Shown: positions 17,172 through 26,409, counted from the first letter of the stretch. The stretch is 64,000 bases of DNA from Bacillota bacterium (GCA_023411575.1 JAEYOP010000071.1:186001-250000), one strand, 5' to 3'. The notes: generated by a model from the sequence alone, not told the origin. Made by a program: numbers and translations.

Positions 17172-18947
17172 TCAATTTTTCTCCATTCCCGCAAGAATAT
17201 TCTTCCAGACATCCATGCCCAGGCCGCGGCTGTCATCCGTCCCGTAATCCGGTATCGACCCGAGCCGCCAGAGAGAGATTCCCTGGACACCAAAAAGTTT
17301 TGCCAGTTTTATCTTATCCATAACACTCCGGGTATTTTCATACCAGACCGTATTTTCCATACCCGTATCCGGGTCGATATACTGCAGGTAAGGATTATAA
17401 TAATTGGGAGAATAGTTGTACGTCATTTTTACCTTTTTATTGTTCAGGAGATTTTCAAAGGAATCGAGGGTAAAGCTGCCGGGAACGGCGCTGACGGTTT
17501 TGCCGTCTTTTCGCTTCCAGACCGTCCAGTCGAAGGAAATCTGAAGCATTATTTTGCTTCTGTCCTTTATGCCGCTTTTGGAATCCGTAATGGTCTCCAG
17601 GGCGTAATAAACGTCCTCGAGCGGAGTAAGGGGCGTGATATAATAGCCCTGTGCCATTTGCGCCTGGGTAAGCCTTTTGGCATCGTAGTCGTGGGCCATT
17701 AAAATTACCTTGTCGGCAAGGGCGCCGATGGCGGCATAATCGTATCCATCCATGCTGGAAGCGCTCCTCTTCGGGTGCATCAGCGGTTGAACGGCCACGT
17801 ACAGCTTTTTATTATCGGCATCCAGAGCGGTTTTCAGCTCTCTGAGGAATTCGGTGAACCGCTGCTTCAGAACGGTTCCCTTCAGGCCTTCCATATCCAC
17901 CGCAACGCCGTCGAACGAACCGGTTTCGCTGCCGAGGGTGGTGGAATCCAATGCGGAAACGATGTCAGCAATCAGTTTCCGGTATACCTCCGGTTTGGTG
18001 AGGATATATTCCGGCAACCCGACCTGAAGTCCTGTGGAGGGATCGGTCATCTTCGAATCCTGGGTGGCCTGGACCATCAGCATGGCCGGTATTCCGGCCT
18101 GTTGCACGGTTGTAAGCCTCTGCTCGAAGCCGGTGGGGAGAAAATATTCGTTATAGCCTACCGCGTTACGGGTCATGTTGATGATCACGCTGGCGGAAGC
18201 CGGATTATAGCTCAGCTTGCTCCATCCGAAACAAACGGAGGTAAAGGAGGTCATTTTATCCTGCTGGGAGGAGGAACTGATCGCATAGAACCCATTCAGG
18301 TCTTTTATCGGCCGCTTCAAGGCGGTATAAAGATTGAACAGCATAACGGCGGCCTGCTCCTTCAGCACCTTCCCGGAAGGGTTGAACAAAGAAGCATTGG
18401 AAGGGATTATGCCCGAGTCCTTCATAATGGTTGCATAGCCAATGTTGGCCGTTACGTCGGAAAATGGTTTGTTCAGGTAGTAGAGTCGGTCGGCCAGGGT
18501 TCCGTAGCCCATGCTTTTAACGAGCATGACCGCGGCCTCTTCCCGGGTGATGACGTCGGCCGGCCTGAATTTCCCAGTTCCCTTATCCAGAATTCCACTG
18601 GCCAGCGCGGTTTCAACCGCCGTATAGTAGGCAGCCTTCCGGTTCTGGTTGTCCGTAAAGGAGCCTTTTGACGGATTGACCGTTTTGAAGCTTTGAAGCT
18701 TGACCAGCCAGGTGACGAATTCGCCCCTGGTCATATTCCGTCCGTAGCCGAATTGGTTGTTTCCGACGCCGTTGGTGACCCCGAGCCGGCGAAGCTCATT
18801 TACCGCGTTATAGGCAGCACTTGTTTTCGGTACGTCCGAGAAGGTTTTTTCGGTTTGGGTGGTATTTTCCGCAGTAACCGGGGCGGCAAGGGAAAAAAGA
18901 TAAATAAAAAGAAACAGGGTACAGAGAAATCGAATTGTTTTTTTCAA
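17172..18947 (-). CDS. S-layer-anchored GH18 glycoside hydrolase (3 SLH domains)
   Basis: A 591-residue exported protein: signal peptide (residues 1-26), three SLH domains (about 33-220; FSDVPKTSAAYNAVNELRRLG is the first, its start given as FSDVPKTSAAYNAV) and a GH18 barrel. The catalytic signature FDGVAVDMEG matches DGxxxDxE, with the glutamate present. The SLH domains should bind pyruvylated wall polymer and hold the enzyme at the surface; GH18 relatives cleave chitin-like or peptidoglycan glycans. The start is TTG at 18947, seven bases after AAGGAAG. It is followed by the TMTC-like gene and preceded by an 11-bp repeat array. Confidence 0.86.
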   Translation of the reverse strand: MKKTIRFLCTLFLFIYLFSLAAPVTAENTTQTEKTFSDVPKTSAAYNAVNELRRLGVTNGVGNNQFGYGRNMTRGEFVTWLVKLQSFKTVNPSKGSFTDNQNRKAAYYTAVETALASGILDKGTGKFRPADVITREEAAVMLVKSMGYGTLADRLYYLNKPFSDVTANIGYATIMKDSGIIPSNASLFNPSGKVLKEQAAVMLFNLYTALKRPIKDLNGFYAISSSSQQDKMTSFTSVCFGWSKLSYNPASASVIINMTRNAVGYNEYFLPTGFEQRLTTVQQAGIPAMLMVQATQDSKMTDPSTGLQVGLPEYILTKPEVYRKLIADIVSALDSTTLGSETGSFDGVAVDMEGLKGTVLKQRFTEFLRELKTALDADNKKLYVAVQPLMHPKRSASSMDGYDYAAIGALADKVILMAHDYDAKRLTQAQMAQGYYITPLTPLEDVYYALETITDSKSGIKDRSKIMLQISFDWTVWKRKDGKTVSAVPGSFTLDSFENLLNNKKVKMTYNYSPNYYNPYLQYIDPDTGMENTVWYENTRSVMDKIKLAKLFGVQGISLWRLGSIPDYGTDDSRGLGMDVWKNILAGMEKN

Positions 18948-19007
18948 TAGAAGTCTTCCTTTCAGAGTCCGAGAAAACTGTTTTTATGTAATCTTTTGGA
19001 CGATTTG

Positions 19008-19065
19008 TTCTATGAATTTGTTCTACGTTTCATCTATGTTTTATCTAAGTTTACTCTAAGTTTAT
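19008..19065. repeat. Five direct repeats of about 11 bp upstream of the SLH-GH18 gene
   Basis: Units TTCTATGAATTTG, TTCTACGTTTCA, TCTATGTTTTA, TCTAAGTTTAC and TCTAAGTTTAT follow head to tail. The last three are exactly 11 bp, close to one helical turn, as expected for a cooperatively bound regulator. They lie 60-120 bases upstream of the SLH-GH18 start codon. Confidence 0.65.
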
Positions 19066-19103
19066 CATATTGGCAGGAATATCTGCAATATCCCGGGCTA
19101 CTG

Positions 19104-19112
19104 TGGTATAAT
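19104..19112 (+). promoter_or_regulatory. Extended -10 promoter for the cysteine desulfurase-thiI operon
   Basis: TATAAT at 19107-19112 is preceded by TGG, giving an extended -10. No good -35 is visible. It is 74 bases before the start codon. Confidence 0.45.
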
Positions 19113-19185
19113 ATGTGATGTCCTGTTTTGAACAGCGGCAAAATGCGAGAAAGATCACAAAATAGATTCAATATGAGGGTTTTCA

Positions 19186-20361
19186 ATGCAGCGGGAGATT
19201 TATCTTGACAACAGCGCCACCACCAGGCAGTACGACGAAGTGACGGCAATCATGGCCGAAACTGCGGCAAATACATATGGGAATCCGTCCTCTCTTCACC
19301 GGAAGGGCCTGGAGGCTGAAAAGCTTGTCACGGCCGCCCGGGAAGCCATCGCTGCCACCCTTGGGGCGGAGCCGAAGGAAATCCTCTTCACCTCTGGCGG
19401 TACGGAATCCAACAACTTTGCCATCAAGGGCTATCTGGATGCAAATCCTCGAAAGGGAAAACATATCATCACGACCAAAACCGAGCATCCTTCCGTGCTG
19501 GAGGTATATAAGCACCTCGAAGGCTGCGGCTATACGGCGGACTATATTGGCGTGGATTCCGCCGGCAAAGTGGATTTGAAAGAACTGAAGGACGAAATGA
19601 CAAAGGATACCGCATTAATCAGCATGATCCTGGTGAACAATGAAACCGGGGCCATCCAGCAGGCGGCCGAAATCGCCGCCATAAGGGACGAAAGGGCCCC
19701 CCAGGCGGCGATCCATCTGGACGCCGTTCAGGCATACGGCAAAATGACGATCCTTCCATCCAAATCAGGGATCGAATTGATGTCGCTCAGTTCCCACAAG
19801 CTCCACGGGCCCAAAGGGGTGGGAGCGCTGTACGTGTCGAAACGGACCAGGCTGAAGCCCATCCTTTTCGGAGGCGGGCAGGAGGGGCTGCTGCGGTCGG
19901 GCACGGAAAACGTACCCGGTATCGCCGGCTTTGGGCTGGCGGCCCGGTTGACTTATGAACGGCTGGACAGCAGCAAGGAACAGGCGGCGGCCTTAAAGAG
20001 CACCTTTTGCGGGCTGCTGAAGGAATCTGGGCTGGAATACCGGATCAATTCTCCGGAGGACGCATCGCCGTTCATAGTAAATGTAGCCTTTGACAACCTG
20101 CGAGCCGAGGTACTGCTGCATCATCTCGAACAAAAAGGCATTTATGTTTCCACCGGCTCCGCCTGTTCCTCCCACAAGAATACGCGCAGCCATGTGCTTT
20201 CGGCAATGGAAGTGCCGGTCGGCTGGATCGACGGTTCGATCCGGTTTAGCTTTTCCGGCCTGAATACGATGGAAGAAATCCGGATTACGGTGGACGCATT
20301 GAAGGAAATTATACCCGTGATTGAAATCAAAAAGAAGCAGAAGCTTGGGAGGAAGCAATGA
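19186..20361 (+). CDS. Cysteine desulfurase partnered with ThiI
   Basis: A 391-residue PLP enzyme that strips sulfur from cysteine to form a persulfide. The PLP lysine is in LSSHKLHGPKGVGALYV and the active cysteine in STGSACSSHKNTRSHVL. It overlaps thiI by four bases (ATGA), so it is almost certainly the dedicated sulfur donor for 4-thiouridine and possibly thiamine synthesis, like NifZ-ThiI in B. subtilis. A second desulfurase (49693) serves the Fe-S/MnmA cluster. Confidence 0.92.
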   Translation: MQREIYLDNSATTRQYDEVTAIMAETAANTYGNPSSLHRKGLEAEKLVTAAREAIAATLGAEPKEILFTSGGTESNNFAIKGYLDANPRKGKHIITTKTEHPSVLEVYKHLEGCGYTADYIGVDSAGKVDLKELKDEMTKDTALISMILVNNETGAIQQAAEIAAIRDERAPQAAIHLDAVQAYGKMTILPSKSGIELMSLSSHKLHGPKGVGALYVSKRTRLKPILFGGGQEGLLRSGTENVPGIAGFGLAARLTYERLDSSKEQAAALKSTFCGLLKESGLEYRINSPEDASPFIVNVAFDNLRAEVLLHHLEQKGIYVSTGSACSSHKNTRSHVLSAMEVPVGWIDGSIRFSFSGLNTMEEIRITVDALKEIIPVIEIKKKQKLGRKQ

Positions 20362-21548
20362 AAAAGGTTATTCTGGTCCGGTACGGGGAGATCATACTGA
20401 AAGGTCTCAACCGGCCCGTATTTGAAGAAAAGCTGATGGGCAATATCAAGAAATCTCTTTACGGCCTGGGGAAGGTTGAAGTGAAAAGATCGCAGGCAAG
20501 GATTTACATAGAGCCGGCGGAGGACGGTTATGATTTCGAAGGCGCGGTAGAGCGGCTGGTAAAGGTTTTTGGAATCGTATCCGTCAGCATCGTGGCGAAG
20601 ATCCCCACGGATTTTGAGGAGATTAAGCGGTACGCCCTTGATCTGGCAAAGGAGAAGGTGGGCGGGAAGGAGTCCGTAAGCTTCAAGGTGGAAGCGAAGC
20701 GGGGCGACAAGAAATTCCCGATGCAGTCGCCGGAAATCTGCATGGAAGTCGGAGGCTACCTCCTGGAAGCCATACCGGCCCTGAAAGTGGACGTTCATCA
20801 CCCGGACTTCATCCTTTACATCGAAGTTCGCGAAAGCACTTACCTCTATTGCGACATTATTCCGTCCAACGGCGGGCTTCCGATCGGCACGAACGGCAAG
20901 GCGGTACTGCTGCTTTCCGGAGGCATAGACAGCCCCGTGGCGGGCTGGATGATGGCAAAACGCGGAATGGAGCTGGAAGCCGTTCATTTCTATAGCTACC
21001 CGTACACGAGCGAGCGGGCCAGGGACAAGGTCATCGCGCTGGCGAAGATTCTTTCCCGTTATTGCTACCGGATCAAGCTCCATATCGTGCCGTTTACAGA
21101 AATCCAGCTTGAAATCAACGACAAATGCCCCGAGGACCAGCTTACGATCCTCATGAGAAGGGCCATGATGACGATTTCGGAAAGAATCGCGAAAAAGAAC
21201 GGCGCCCAGGCGCTGATCACCGGGGAAAGCCTGGGCCAGGTCGCAAGCCAGACGGTCCAGGGCCTCGCGGTGACCAACGCGGCGGTGGAGATGCCTGTTT
21301 TCAGGCCGTTGATCGGGATGGACAAGAATGAAGTGATTGAAATCGCCCGAAAGATCGACACCTTTGAAACGTCCATATTGCCTTACGAGGACTGCTGCAC
21401 CGTATTTGTAGCCAAGCACCCGAAAACAAGGCCGAAGCTGGACGAGATCCTTCGGCTTGAGGAGGGCTTGAAGCTTGAGGAACTGATCGAAAAGGCCGTA
21501 CAGGAAACGGAAATCCTCCTTGTTACCGAGGAGCAAGCGAAAAACTAG
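20358..21548 (+). CDS. thiI: tRNA 4-thiouridine synthase ThiI
   Basis: A 396-residue enzyme that makes s4U8 in tRNA. It has the N-terminal ferredoxin-like and THUMP domains, then the PP-loop ATPase motif LLSGGIDSPVAGWMM. It ends soon after the adenylation domain (TFETSILPYEDCCTVF) with no C-terminal rhodanese domain, as usual in Gram-positive bacteria, so sulfur must come from the coupled desulfurase upstream. Confidence 0.94.
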   Translation: MKKVILVRYGEIILKGLNRPVFEEKLMGNIKKSLYGLGKVEVKRSQARIYIEPAEDGYDFEGAVERLVKVFGIVSVSIVAKIPTDFEEIKRYALDLAKEKVGGKESVSFKVEAKRGDKKFPMQSPEICMEVGGYLLEAIPALKVDVHHPDFILYIEVRESTYLYCDIIPSNGGLPIGTNGKAVLLLSGGIDSPVAGWMMAKRGMELEAVHFYSYPYTSERARDKVIALAKILSRYCYRIKLHIVPFTEIQLEINDKCPEDQLTILMRRAMMTISERIAKKNGAQALITGESLGQVASQTVQGLAVTNAAVEMPVFRPLIGMDKNEVIEIARKIDTFETSILPYEDCCTVFVAKHPKTRPKLDEILRLEEGLKLEELIEKAVQETEILLVTEEQAKN

Positions 21549-21645
21549 TTATTTTCCGCTTCTTACCGAGTAATTTCCATGCATGTAATACAGGGGCATC
21601 TGACAACAATATATTAATGAAGGAGATCCAGGAAGGATTGTTGCG

Positions 21646-23025
21646 ATGCCGAAAGAAAAAAAGACAAGCTGGAAAAAATGGCTGTATGGCGCAGCGGTTG
21701 CAGTGCTTGCATTTGCCGCCGCCCTGCTGATCCTGGCCTATATATTTACGGGAGATACCATCCGGAAAGGGATCCGGATCGAACAGACCGACGTTTCCTG
21801 GATGACAGCCGCCGATGCCAGGGAACAGTTGGCCCGGAGCATTGAAACAAGCTTTCCGGCGGATAAGATCACCCTGACCTATGGGGACAGGCAGTGGGAC
21901 CTGCCGCTGGCCGATATCGACTATCGCTATTCGGTGGAGGAGGCGGTGGAAAAAGCCTATTCCGTCGCGCGAAACGGGAACCTGTTCCAAAAGGTGTTCC
22001 GATCCGTCCGGCTTTTGGGGGACAATCTTCAATTCCCGCTGGAGACCAGCTATGACCGGGAGAAACTGCGGTCCTTCCTGGCCGCGATCGGGAAGGAATG
22101 CGAGGCAGCCGGCAAAAACGCCGAAGTACACTATGAAAAAGGCGAAATAACGATCGCCAGGGAAACAAACGGGACCTCCCTGGATATTGACAGAAACGCG
22201 GAATTGGTGGACAATCAATTAAGGAACAAGGATTTTGCACCGGTTGAACTGCAGGTAGACGTAAAAGAGCCACCCGTGACCTATGAAAAAATCAGGGAAA
22301 TCAAGGATGTGCTGTCCCGGTTCAGTACCAGGTTCAACCCGGGCGACGTCAACCGGAGCGACAACATCCGGCTTGCCTGCAGCAGGCTGAACGGGATTGT
22401 CCTGCTTCCGGGCGAAGAGCTTTCGATGAACAAGGCCCTTGGGCCGAGAACCCTGGAGAACGGGTATAAGGAAGCTCCGGTCATCATTAAGAACGAATTG
22501 ACCGACGGTACGGGCGGAGGAGTCTGCCAGGTATCCTCGACTTTATACAATACGGTTTTGCTGGCCGGACTGGATGTAACCGAAAGAATGCATCATTCGA
22601 TTCCTTTGACTTACATCAGCCCCGGCAGGGATGCGACGATCACGGAGGACTCCATCGATTTCCGGTTTGTAAACAGCCAGGATTATCCGGTCTGCCTGCA
22701 GGCCGAGGTTGCGGGGGATACCGTTATCATTCGGCTGCTGGGCAAAAAAAGCGGAGACAGCCGTGATATAAAACTGGTAACGGAAACACTGGCGGTGTAT
22801 TCACCGGAAGAGGACGAGATCATACCGGACGACAGTTTGCCGGCCGGCGAGAGAATAATAGAGAGAAAAGCGGTAAAAGGCTTGCGTGTTGTGCTTTTCA
22901 AGGAAGTTTACAGGGATGGGACCCTTTCCTCCAGAGAAAGGCTGACAGAGGACTATTACAAGCCGATTAGAGGCAAAGTAAGGCTCAGCCGCGATTTATA
23001 CGAGACTTATCTGGCGACGCGCTGA
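21646..23025 (+). CDS. VanW family membrane-anchored protein
   Basis: A 459-residue protein: short cytoplasmic N-terminus, one membrane helix (about 12-35), a putative peptidoglycan-binding region (about 75-190), then the VanW domain (ELSMNKALGPRTLENGYKEA, GGGVCQVSSTLYNTVLLAGL, ERMHHSIPLTYISPGRDATI). The C-terminus resembles a short G5-like strand region. Family members are cell-envelope proteins; the biochemical role is unknown. The GGAAGG site upstream supports ATG 21646. It probably forms a transcription unit with the next two genes. Confidence 0.85.
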   Translation: MPKEKKTSWKKWLYGAAVAVLAFAAALLILAYIFTGDTIRKGIRIEQTDVSWMTAADAREQLARSIETSFPADKITLTYGDRQWDLPLADIDYRYSVEEAVEKAYSVARNGNLFQKVFRSVRLLGDNLQFPLETSYDREKLRSFLAAIGKECEAAGKNAEVHYEKGEITIARETNGTSLDIDRNAELVDNQLRNKDFAPVELQVDVKEPPVTYEKIREIKDVLSRFSTRFNPGDVNRSDNIRLACSRLNGIVLLPGEELSMNKALGPRTLENGYKEAPVIIKNELTDGTGGGVCQVSSTLYNTVLLAGLDVTERMHHSIPLTYISPGRDATITEDSIDFRFVNSQDYPVCLQAEVAGDTVIIRLLGKKSGDSRDIKLVTETLAVYSPEEDEIIPDDSLPAGERIIERKAVKGLRVVLFKEVYRDGTLSSRERLTEDYYKPIRGKVRLSRDLYETYLATR

Positions 23026-23083
23026 TGAGACGAGACCATAAACAGGAGTGAGGATGGTCGCCATATAAATGGGGGATGTCAAA

Positions 23084-23755
23084 ATGAATGAGAACCTGTA
23101 CAACAAGGAAATAACCTGCCCAGTCTGCTCCAAAAAGTTCAACGTTACGAAGGTAAAGATAAAGGCCTGCAAGGTGGACCGGCGGGACACGGATTTTTGC
23201 GTGTATTATGAAAATCTCAACCCGCTGTTTTACGACGCGTGGGTCTGCGAAAATTGCGGATATGCCGCCCAGGCCGACAAGTTTGCGGATATCCCGGACC
23301 GGGAGGCCGAGCTTTTGAAGAAGAAGCTTGCGCCCAAATGGACCAAAAGGAGCTTTGCGGGAGAGAGAACCATCGACACGGCAATTGAAGCCTTCAAGCT
23401 TATTCTGATCAGCCATCAGCTCCGAAATCAAAAGCCCAGCGAATACGCCAAGATCTGCCTGCGGATCGCCTGGCTCTACCGGATCAAAAACGATGCCCGG
23501 GAGCACGATTTTATCAAATTTGCACTGAAGTACTACACCGATACCTACGAAAAGGAAAGATTCCCGGTGGATAAGCTGGATGAGAACACCTGCATGTATA
23601 TGATCGGGGAATTGAACCGCCGGGCCGGCAATTACGAAGAGGCGGTCAAGTGGCTGAGCAGGCTGATCAGCTCGCCGAACGCAAGACAGCAGCCTACCCT
23701 GATGGATGCGGCAAGAGAGCAGTACCAGCTTGTAAAAGATAAGCTGGGGAGCTGA
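23084..23755 (+). CDS. DUF2225 family zinc-ribbon protein
   Basis: A 223-residue protein with two CxxC pairs (TCPVCSKKF and VCENCGYAAQ) that probably bind zinc, followed by a helical, TPR-like half (NRRAGNYEEAVKWLSRLI). It matches the DUF2225 family common in Clostridia; function unknown. I chose ATG 23084, seven bases after GGGGGA, over the ATG at 23069, which has no ribosome site. Confidence 0.82.
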   Translation: MNENLYNKEITCPVCSKKFNVTKVKIKACKVDRRDTDFCVYYENLNPLFYDAWVCENCGYAAQADKFADIPDREAELLKKKLAPKWTKRSFAGERTIDTAIEAFKLILISHQLRNQKPSEYAKICLRIAWLYRIKNDAREHDFIKFALKYYTDTYEKERFPVDKLDENTCMYMIGELNRRAGNYEEAVKWLSRLISSPNARQQPTLMDAAREQYQLVKDKLGS

Positions 23756-23799
23756 GGCTCGGCTAAAATATTATTTTAACGATGCCTGGGGAGGGTAAG

Positions 23800-24780
23800 A
23801 TGGAAATTGGCAAGGTGCCAAACAGCATCCTTGAAAGCCTGATATTGAAAAAATTGAATCAAAGCAGGGGGGAAGTCCTTCTGAGGCCCGGGGTCGGGGA
23901 GGACTGCGCCGCGGTGGAGTTCGGCGAGTTTGCGTGCGTCCTGTCCTGCGATCCCATCACCGGAACGGCCGTGGAAATCGGCCGGCTGGCCGTCAATGTA
24001 AGCTGCAATGACATCGCTTCCTGCGGAGTGGAGCCCATCGGCCTCCTGGTGACGGTTTTATGCCCTCCGGGCGCGACCGAACTGGAGCTCGGCGGTATCA
24101 TGGATCAATTAAACATTACGGCGGCATCGATAAATGTGGATATATTGGGCGGGCATACGGAGATCACATCGGCGGTGACCCGCTTTGTAATAACCTGTAC
24201 CGCGATCGGGCGCTGCCTCCGGAAAGACCTGATCGCCACCTCGGGAGCCAGAAAGGGCGACAGTCTGGTGCTGACCAAGCATGCCGGACTGGAAGGCGCT
24301 TTGATCCTTGCCCATGAAAAGCAGGAGGAGCTGGCAGCCGTGCTGGGCGATTCGGTGGTAAACGAGGCGAAAAGCTATATGGACAGCCTCAGTGTGGTCC
24401 GGGACGGCCTGGCTGCCGCCGCCTTCGGGGTAAACGCCATGCACGACGTCACGGAGGGCGGTGTCCTGGGCGCGGTATGGGAGATGTGCGAAGCGTCGGG
24501 GAATGGAGCGGAGCTTTATCTGGATAAAATTCCGGTTACTATGTCAACCGGAAGGATTTGTGAATATTATGGAATAAGCCCGTATAAATTGATCTCCAGC
24601 GGCTGCATGCTGATCTCGGCAAGCGACGGGGAAGGACTGGTGAAGCACCTGGCGGATGCGGGCATACAGGCGGCGGTGATCGGCCGGCTGAACGGGACGG
24701 GGGAAAGGACCCTGATTTCCGGCGAAAGGCGTGAAGCGATCCCTCAGCCGGATTCTGACGAGTTGTACAAGGTTTTGTAG
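23800..24780 (+). CDS. AIR synthase-related protein (HypE/ThiL-like ATP-binding fold)
   Basis: A 326-residue member of the PurM/HypE/ThiL/SelD superfamily. ATP-binding features are GVGEDCAAVEFG at the N-terminus, NVSCNDIASCGVEP and the C-terminal HDVTEGGVLGAVWEM. No hyp, thi or sel genes are nearby, and it lacks the SelD-type N-terminal cysteine/selenocysteine loop, so the substrate cannot be named. ATG 23800 follows GGGGAGGG. It ends just before the glyA riboswitch promoter. Confidence 0.78.
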   Translation: MEIGKVPNSILESLILKKLNQSRGEVLLRPGVGEDCAAVEFGEFACVLSCDPITGTAVEIGRLAVNVSCNDIASCGVEPIGLLVTVLCPPGATELELGGIMDQLNITAASINVDILGGHTEITSAVTRFVITCTAIGRCLRKDLIATSGARKGDSLVLTKHAGLEGALILAHEKQEELAAVLGDSVVNEAKSYMDSLSVVRDGLAAAAFGVNAMHDVTEGGVLGAVWEMCEASGNGAELYLDKIPVTMSTGRICEYYGISPYKLISSGCMLISASDGEGLVKHLADAGIQAAVIGRLNGTGERTLISGERREAIPQPDSDELYKVL

Positions 24781-24787
24781 TTTTTTG

Positions 24788-24816
24788 TTGACAGATTTTT
24801 TTTAAATTATTATAAT
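24788..24816 (+). promoter_or_regulatory. Consensus promoter of the glycine riboswitch-glyA unit
   Basis: TTGACA at 24788-24793 and TATAAT at 24811-24816 are separated by 17 bases, a perfect sigma-A promoter. The transcription start should lie near 24823, giving a leader of about 320 bases before glyA. Confidence 0.85.
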
Positions 24817-24858
24817 CAACTCAGGGTTGGGTAAAAAACAAATAAAGGCGGATGATTG

Positions 24859-25045
24859 TTACGGGAGAGCTGGCAGGGGCCGGGAACCGGGCGCTTTAGA
24901 CGGGGAAGACCATTGCCACACCGAAGGAGCCACACTCTCAGGTCAAATGACTGTAACAGGACGCGACTCTGGAGAGACCGTCAAGGCGCCGAAGGGGCAA
25001 GTTCCCGCAATGGGAATCATCTCTCAGGCAAAAGGACAGAGCGTT
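24859..25045 (+). ncRNA. Tandem glycine riboswitch
   Basis: Two gcvT-type aptamers lie in series. The first has GGGAGAG, ACACCGAAGGAGCC and CTCTCAGGTCAAATGACTG (24863 to about 24960). The second has CTCTGGAGAGACC, GGCGCCGAAGGGGCAA and ATCTCTCAGGCAAAAGGACAGAG (about 24966-25043; last motif given as CTCTCAGGCAAAAGGAC). The linker between them is short, as in classical tandem switches. Ligand-dependent control of the terminator-like hairpin downstream would set glyA expression. This replaces any reading of the region as an upstream extension of the glyA protein. Confidence 0.92.
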
Positions 25046-25082
25046 ATGAATATTGCAGACATGCAGTATGCTTTTCAGAGGT

Positions 25083-25115
25083 CAGGCCCCTATGGGTTGG
25101 CCTTTTATTATTTTA
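25083..25115 (+). terminator. Expression-platform terminator of the glycine riboswitch
   Basis: AGGCC (25084-25088) pairs with GGCCT (25099-25103), with inner CC/GG pairing, followed by TTTTATTATTTTA. It lies between the second aptamer and the glyA ribosome binding site. Confidence 0.65.
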
Positions 25116-25140
25116 TAAAACAGTTGATGGAGGGAATACA

Positions 25141-26388
25141 ATGTACCAGACCGATCTGATCAAAAAGATTGACCCTGCGGTGGCAGAAGCAATAGAGCAG
25201 GAAGTGGACCGGCAGCGAGGCAAAATCGAGCTGATCGCCTCCGAGAATTTTGTCAGTGAAGCCGTGCTGCAAGCGCTCGGCACTCCGCTCACCAACAAAT
25301 ATGCGGAAGGCTACCCGGGCAAAAGATATTATGGCGGCTGCGAATATGTTGATGTGGTAGAGCAGCTTGCCATAGACAGGGCAAAGGAGATCTTCGGGGC
25401 CGACCACGCCAACGTCCAGCCCCATTCCGGCGCGCAGGCCAATTCGGCAGTCTATTTCGCCGTGCTGGAGCCCGGTGATACGATCCTCGGCATGGACCTC
25501 GCACACGGGGGCCATCTCAGCCACGGAATGAAGAAGAACATATCCGGTAAATACTACAGGTCCGAGTTCTACGGCGTAAAGGAAGAAACCGGCTACATCG
25601 ATTATGAAGCTCTTCTGGCAAAGGCCCGGGAAGTAAAGCCGAAGATCATTGTCGCCGGCGCCAGCGCCTATTCCAGAATCATAGACTTTAAAGCGTTCAG
25701 CGAGATCGCGAAGGAAGTGGGAGCCTACCTCATGGTAGACATGGCCCATATAGCAGGGCTTGTGGCGGCCGGACTCCACCCGAACCCGGTTCCGTACGCC
25801 GATTTCGTTACGACGACGACCCACAAGACCCTCAGGGGTCCCAGGGGAGGCATGATCCTCTGCAAGGCGGAGCACGCCAAGGCCATCGATTCCGCCGTAT
25901 TCCCGGGAACCCAGGGCGGACCGCTGATGCACGTGATCGCGGCGAAGGCGGTCAGCTTCAAGGAAATCCTGGATTCCGACTTCAAGGCCTACCAGCAGCA
26001 GATCGTGAAAAATGCCCGGACCCTGGCAAATGCATTGACCGCGGAAGGCTTCCGCCTCGTATCGGGCGGAACGGACAACCACCTGATGCTGGTGGATCTC
26101 AGCAACTTCAACGTAACCGGAAAGCTGGCGCAGCACCAGTTGGATGAGGTCTGCATCACCGTCAACAAGAATGCGGTGCCCTTCGACAAGCAGAGCCCGT
26201 TTGTCACCAGCGGAATCCGGATCGGAACGCCGGCGGTGACCAGCAGAGGCATGGTGGAAGAGGACATGGTGGAAATTGCGAAGCTGATCAAGCTGACCAT
26301 AACGGACTTCGAAAACTCCGCAAACGCCATAAGGGAAAGGGTCGCAAAGCTTTGCGCAAAATATCCCCTTTATCCGAAGGAAGCGTAA
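25141..26388 (+). CDS. glyA: Serine hydroxymethyltransferase
   Basis: A 415-residue PLP enzyme interconverting serine and glycine with tetrahydrofolate. Motifs are IELIASENFVSEAVL near the N-terminus, LSHGMKKNISGKYY, HIAGLVAAGLHPNPVPYAD (19 residues) and the PLP-lysine site TTTTHKTLRGPRGG near residue 230. ATG 25141 follows GGAGGG by six bases; a longer open frame from 24856 runs through the riboswitch and is not coding. Glycine control of this gene ties one-carbon supply to glycine level. Confidence 0.96.
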   Translation: MYQTDLIKKIDPAVAEAIEQEVDRQRGKIELIASENFVSEAVLQALGTPLTNKYAEGYPGKRYYGGCEYVDVVEQLAIDRAKEIFGADHANVQPHSGAQANSAVYFAVLEPGDTILGMDLAHGGHLSHGMKKNISGKYYRSEFYGVKEETGYIDYEALLAKAREVKPKIIVAGASAYSRIIDFKAFSEIAKEVGAYLMVDMAHIAGLVAAGLHPNPVPYADFVTTTTHKTLRGPRGGMILCKAEHAKAIDSAVFPGTQGGPLMHVIAAKAVSFKEILDSDFKAYQQQIVKNARTLANALTAEGFRLVSGGTDNHLMLVDLSNFNVTGKLAQHQLDEVCITVNKNAVPFDKQSPFVTSGIRIGTPAVTSRGMVEEDMVEIAKLIKLTITDFENSANAIRERVAKLCAKYPLYPKEA

Positions 26389-26409
26389 TACGGACACGGT
26401 TTATACAGG

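Noticed and set aside
24856..25140. Open frame extending the serine hydroxymethyltransferase N-terminus by 95 codons
   Set aside because: It runs through both glycine riboswitch aptamers and the terminator; the true start is ATG 25141 with its own SD.
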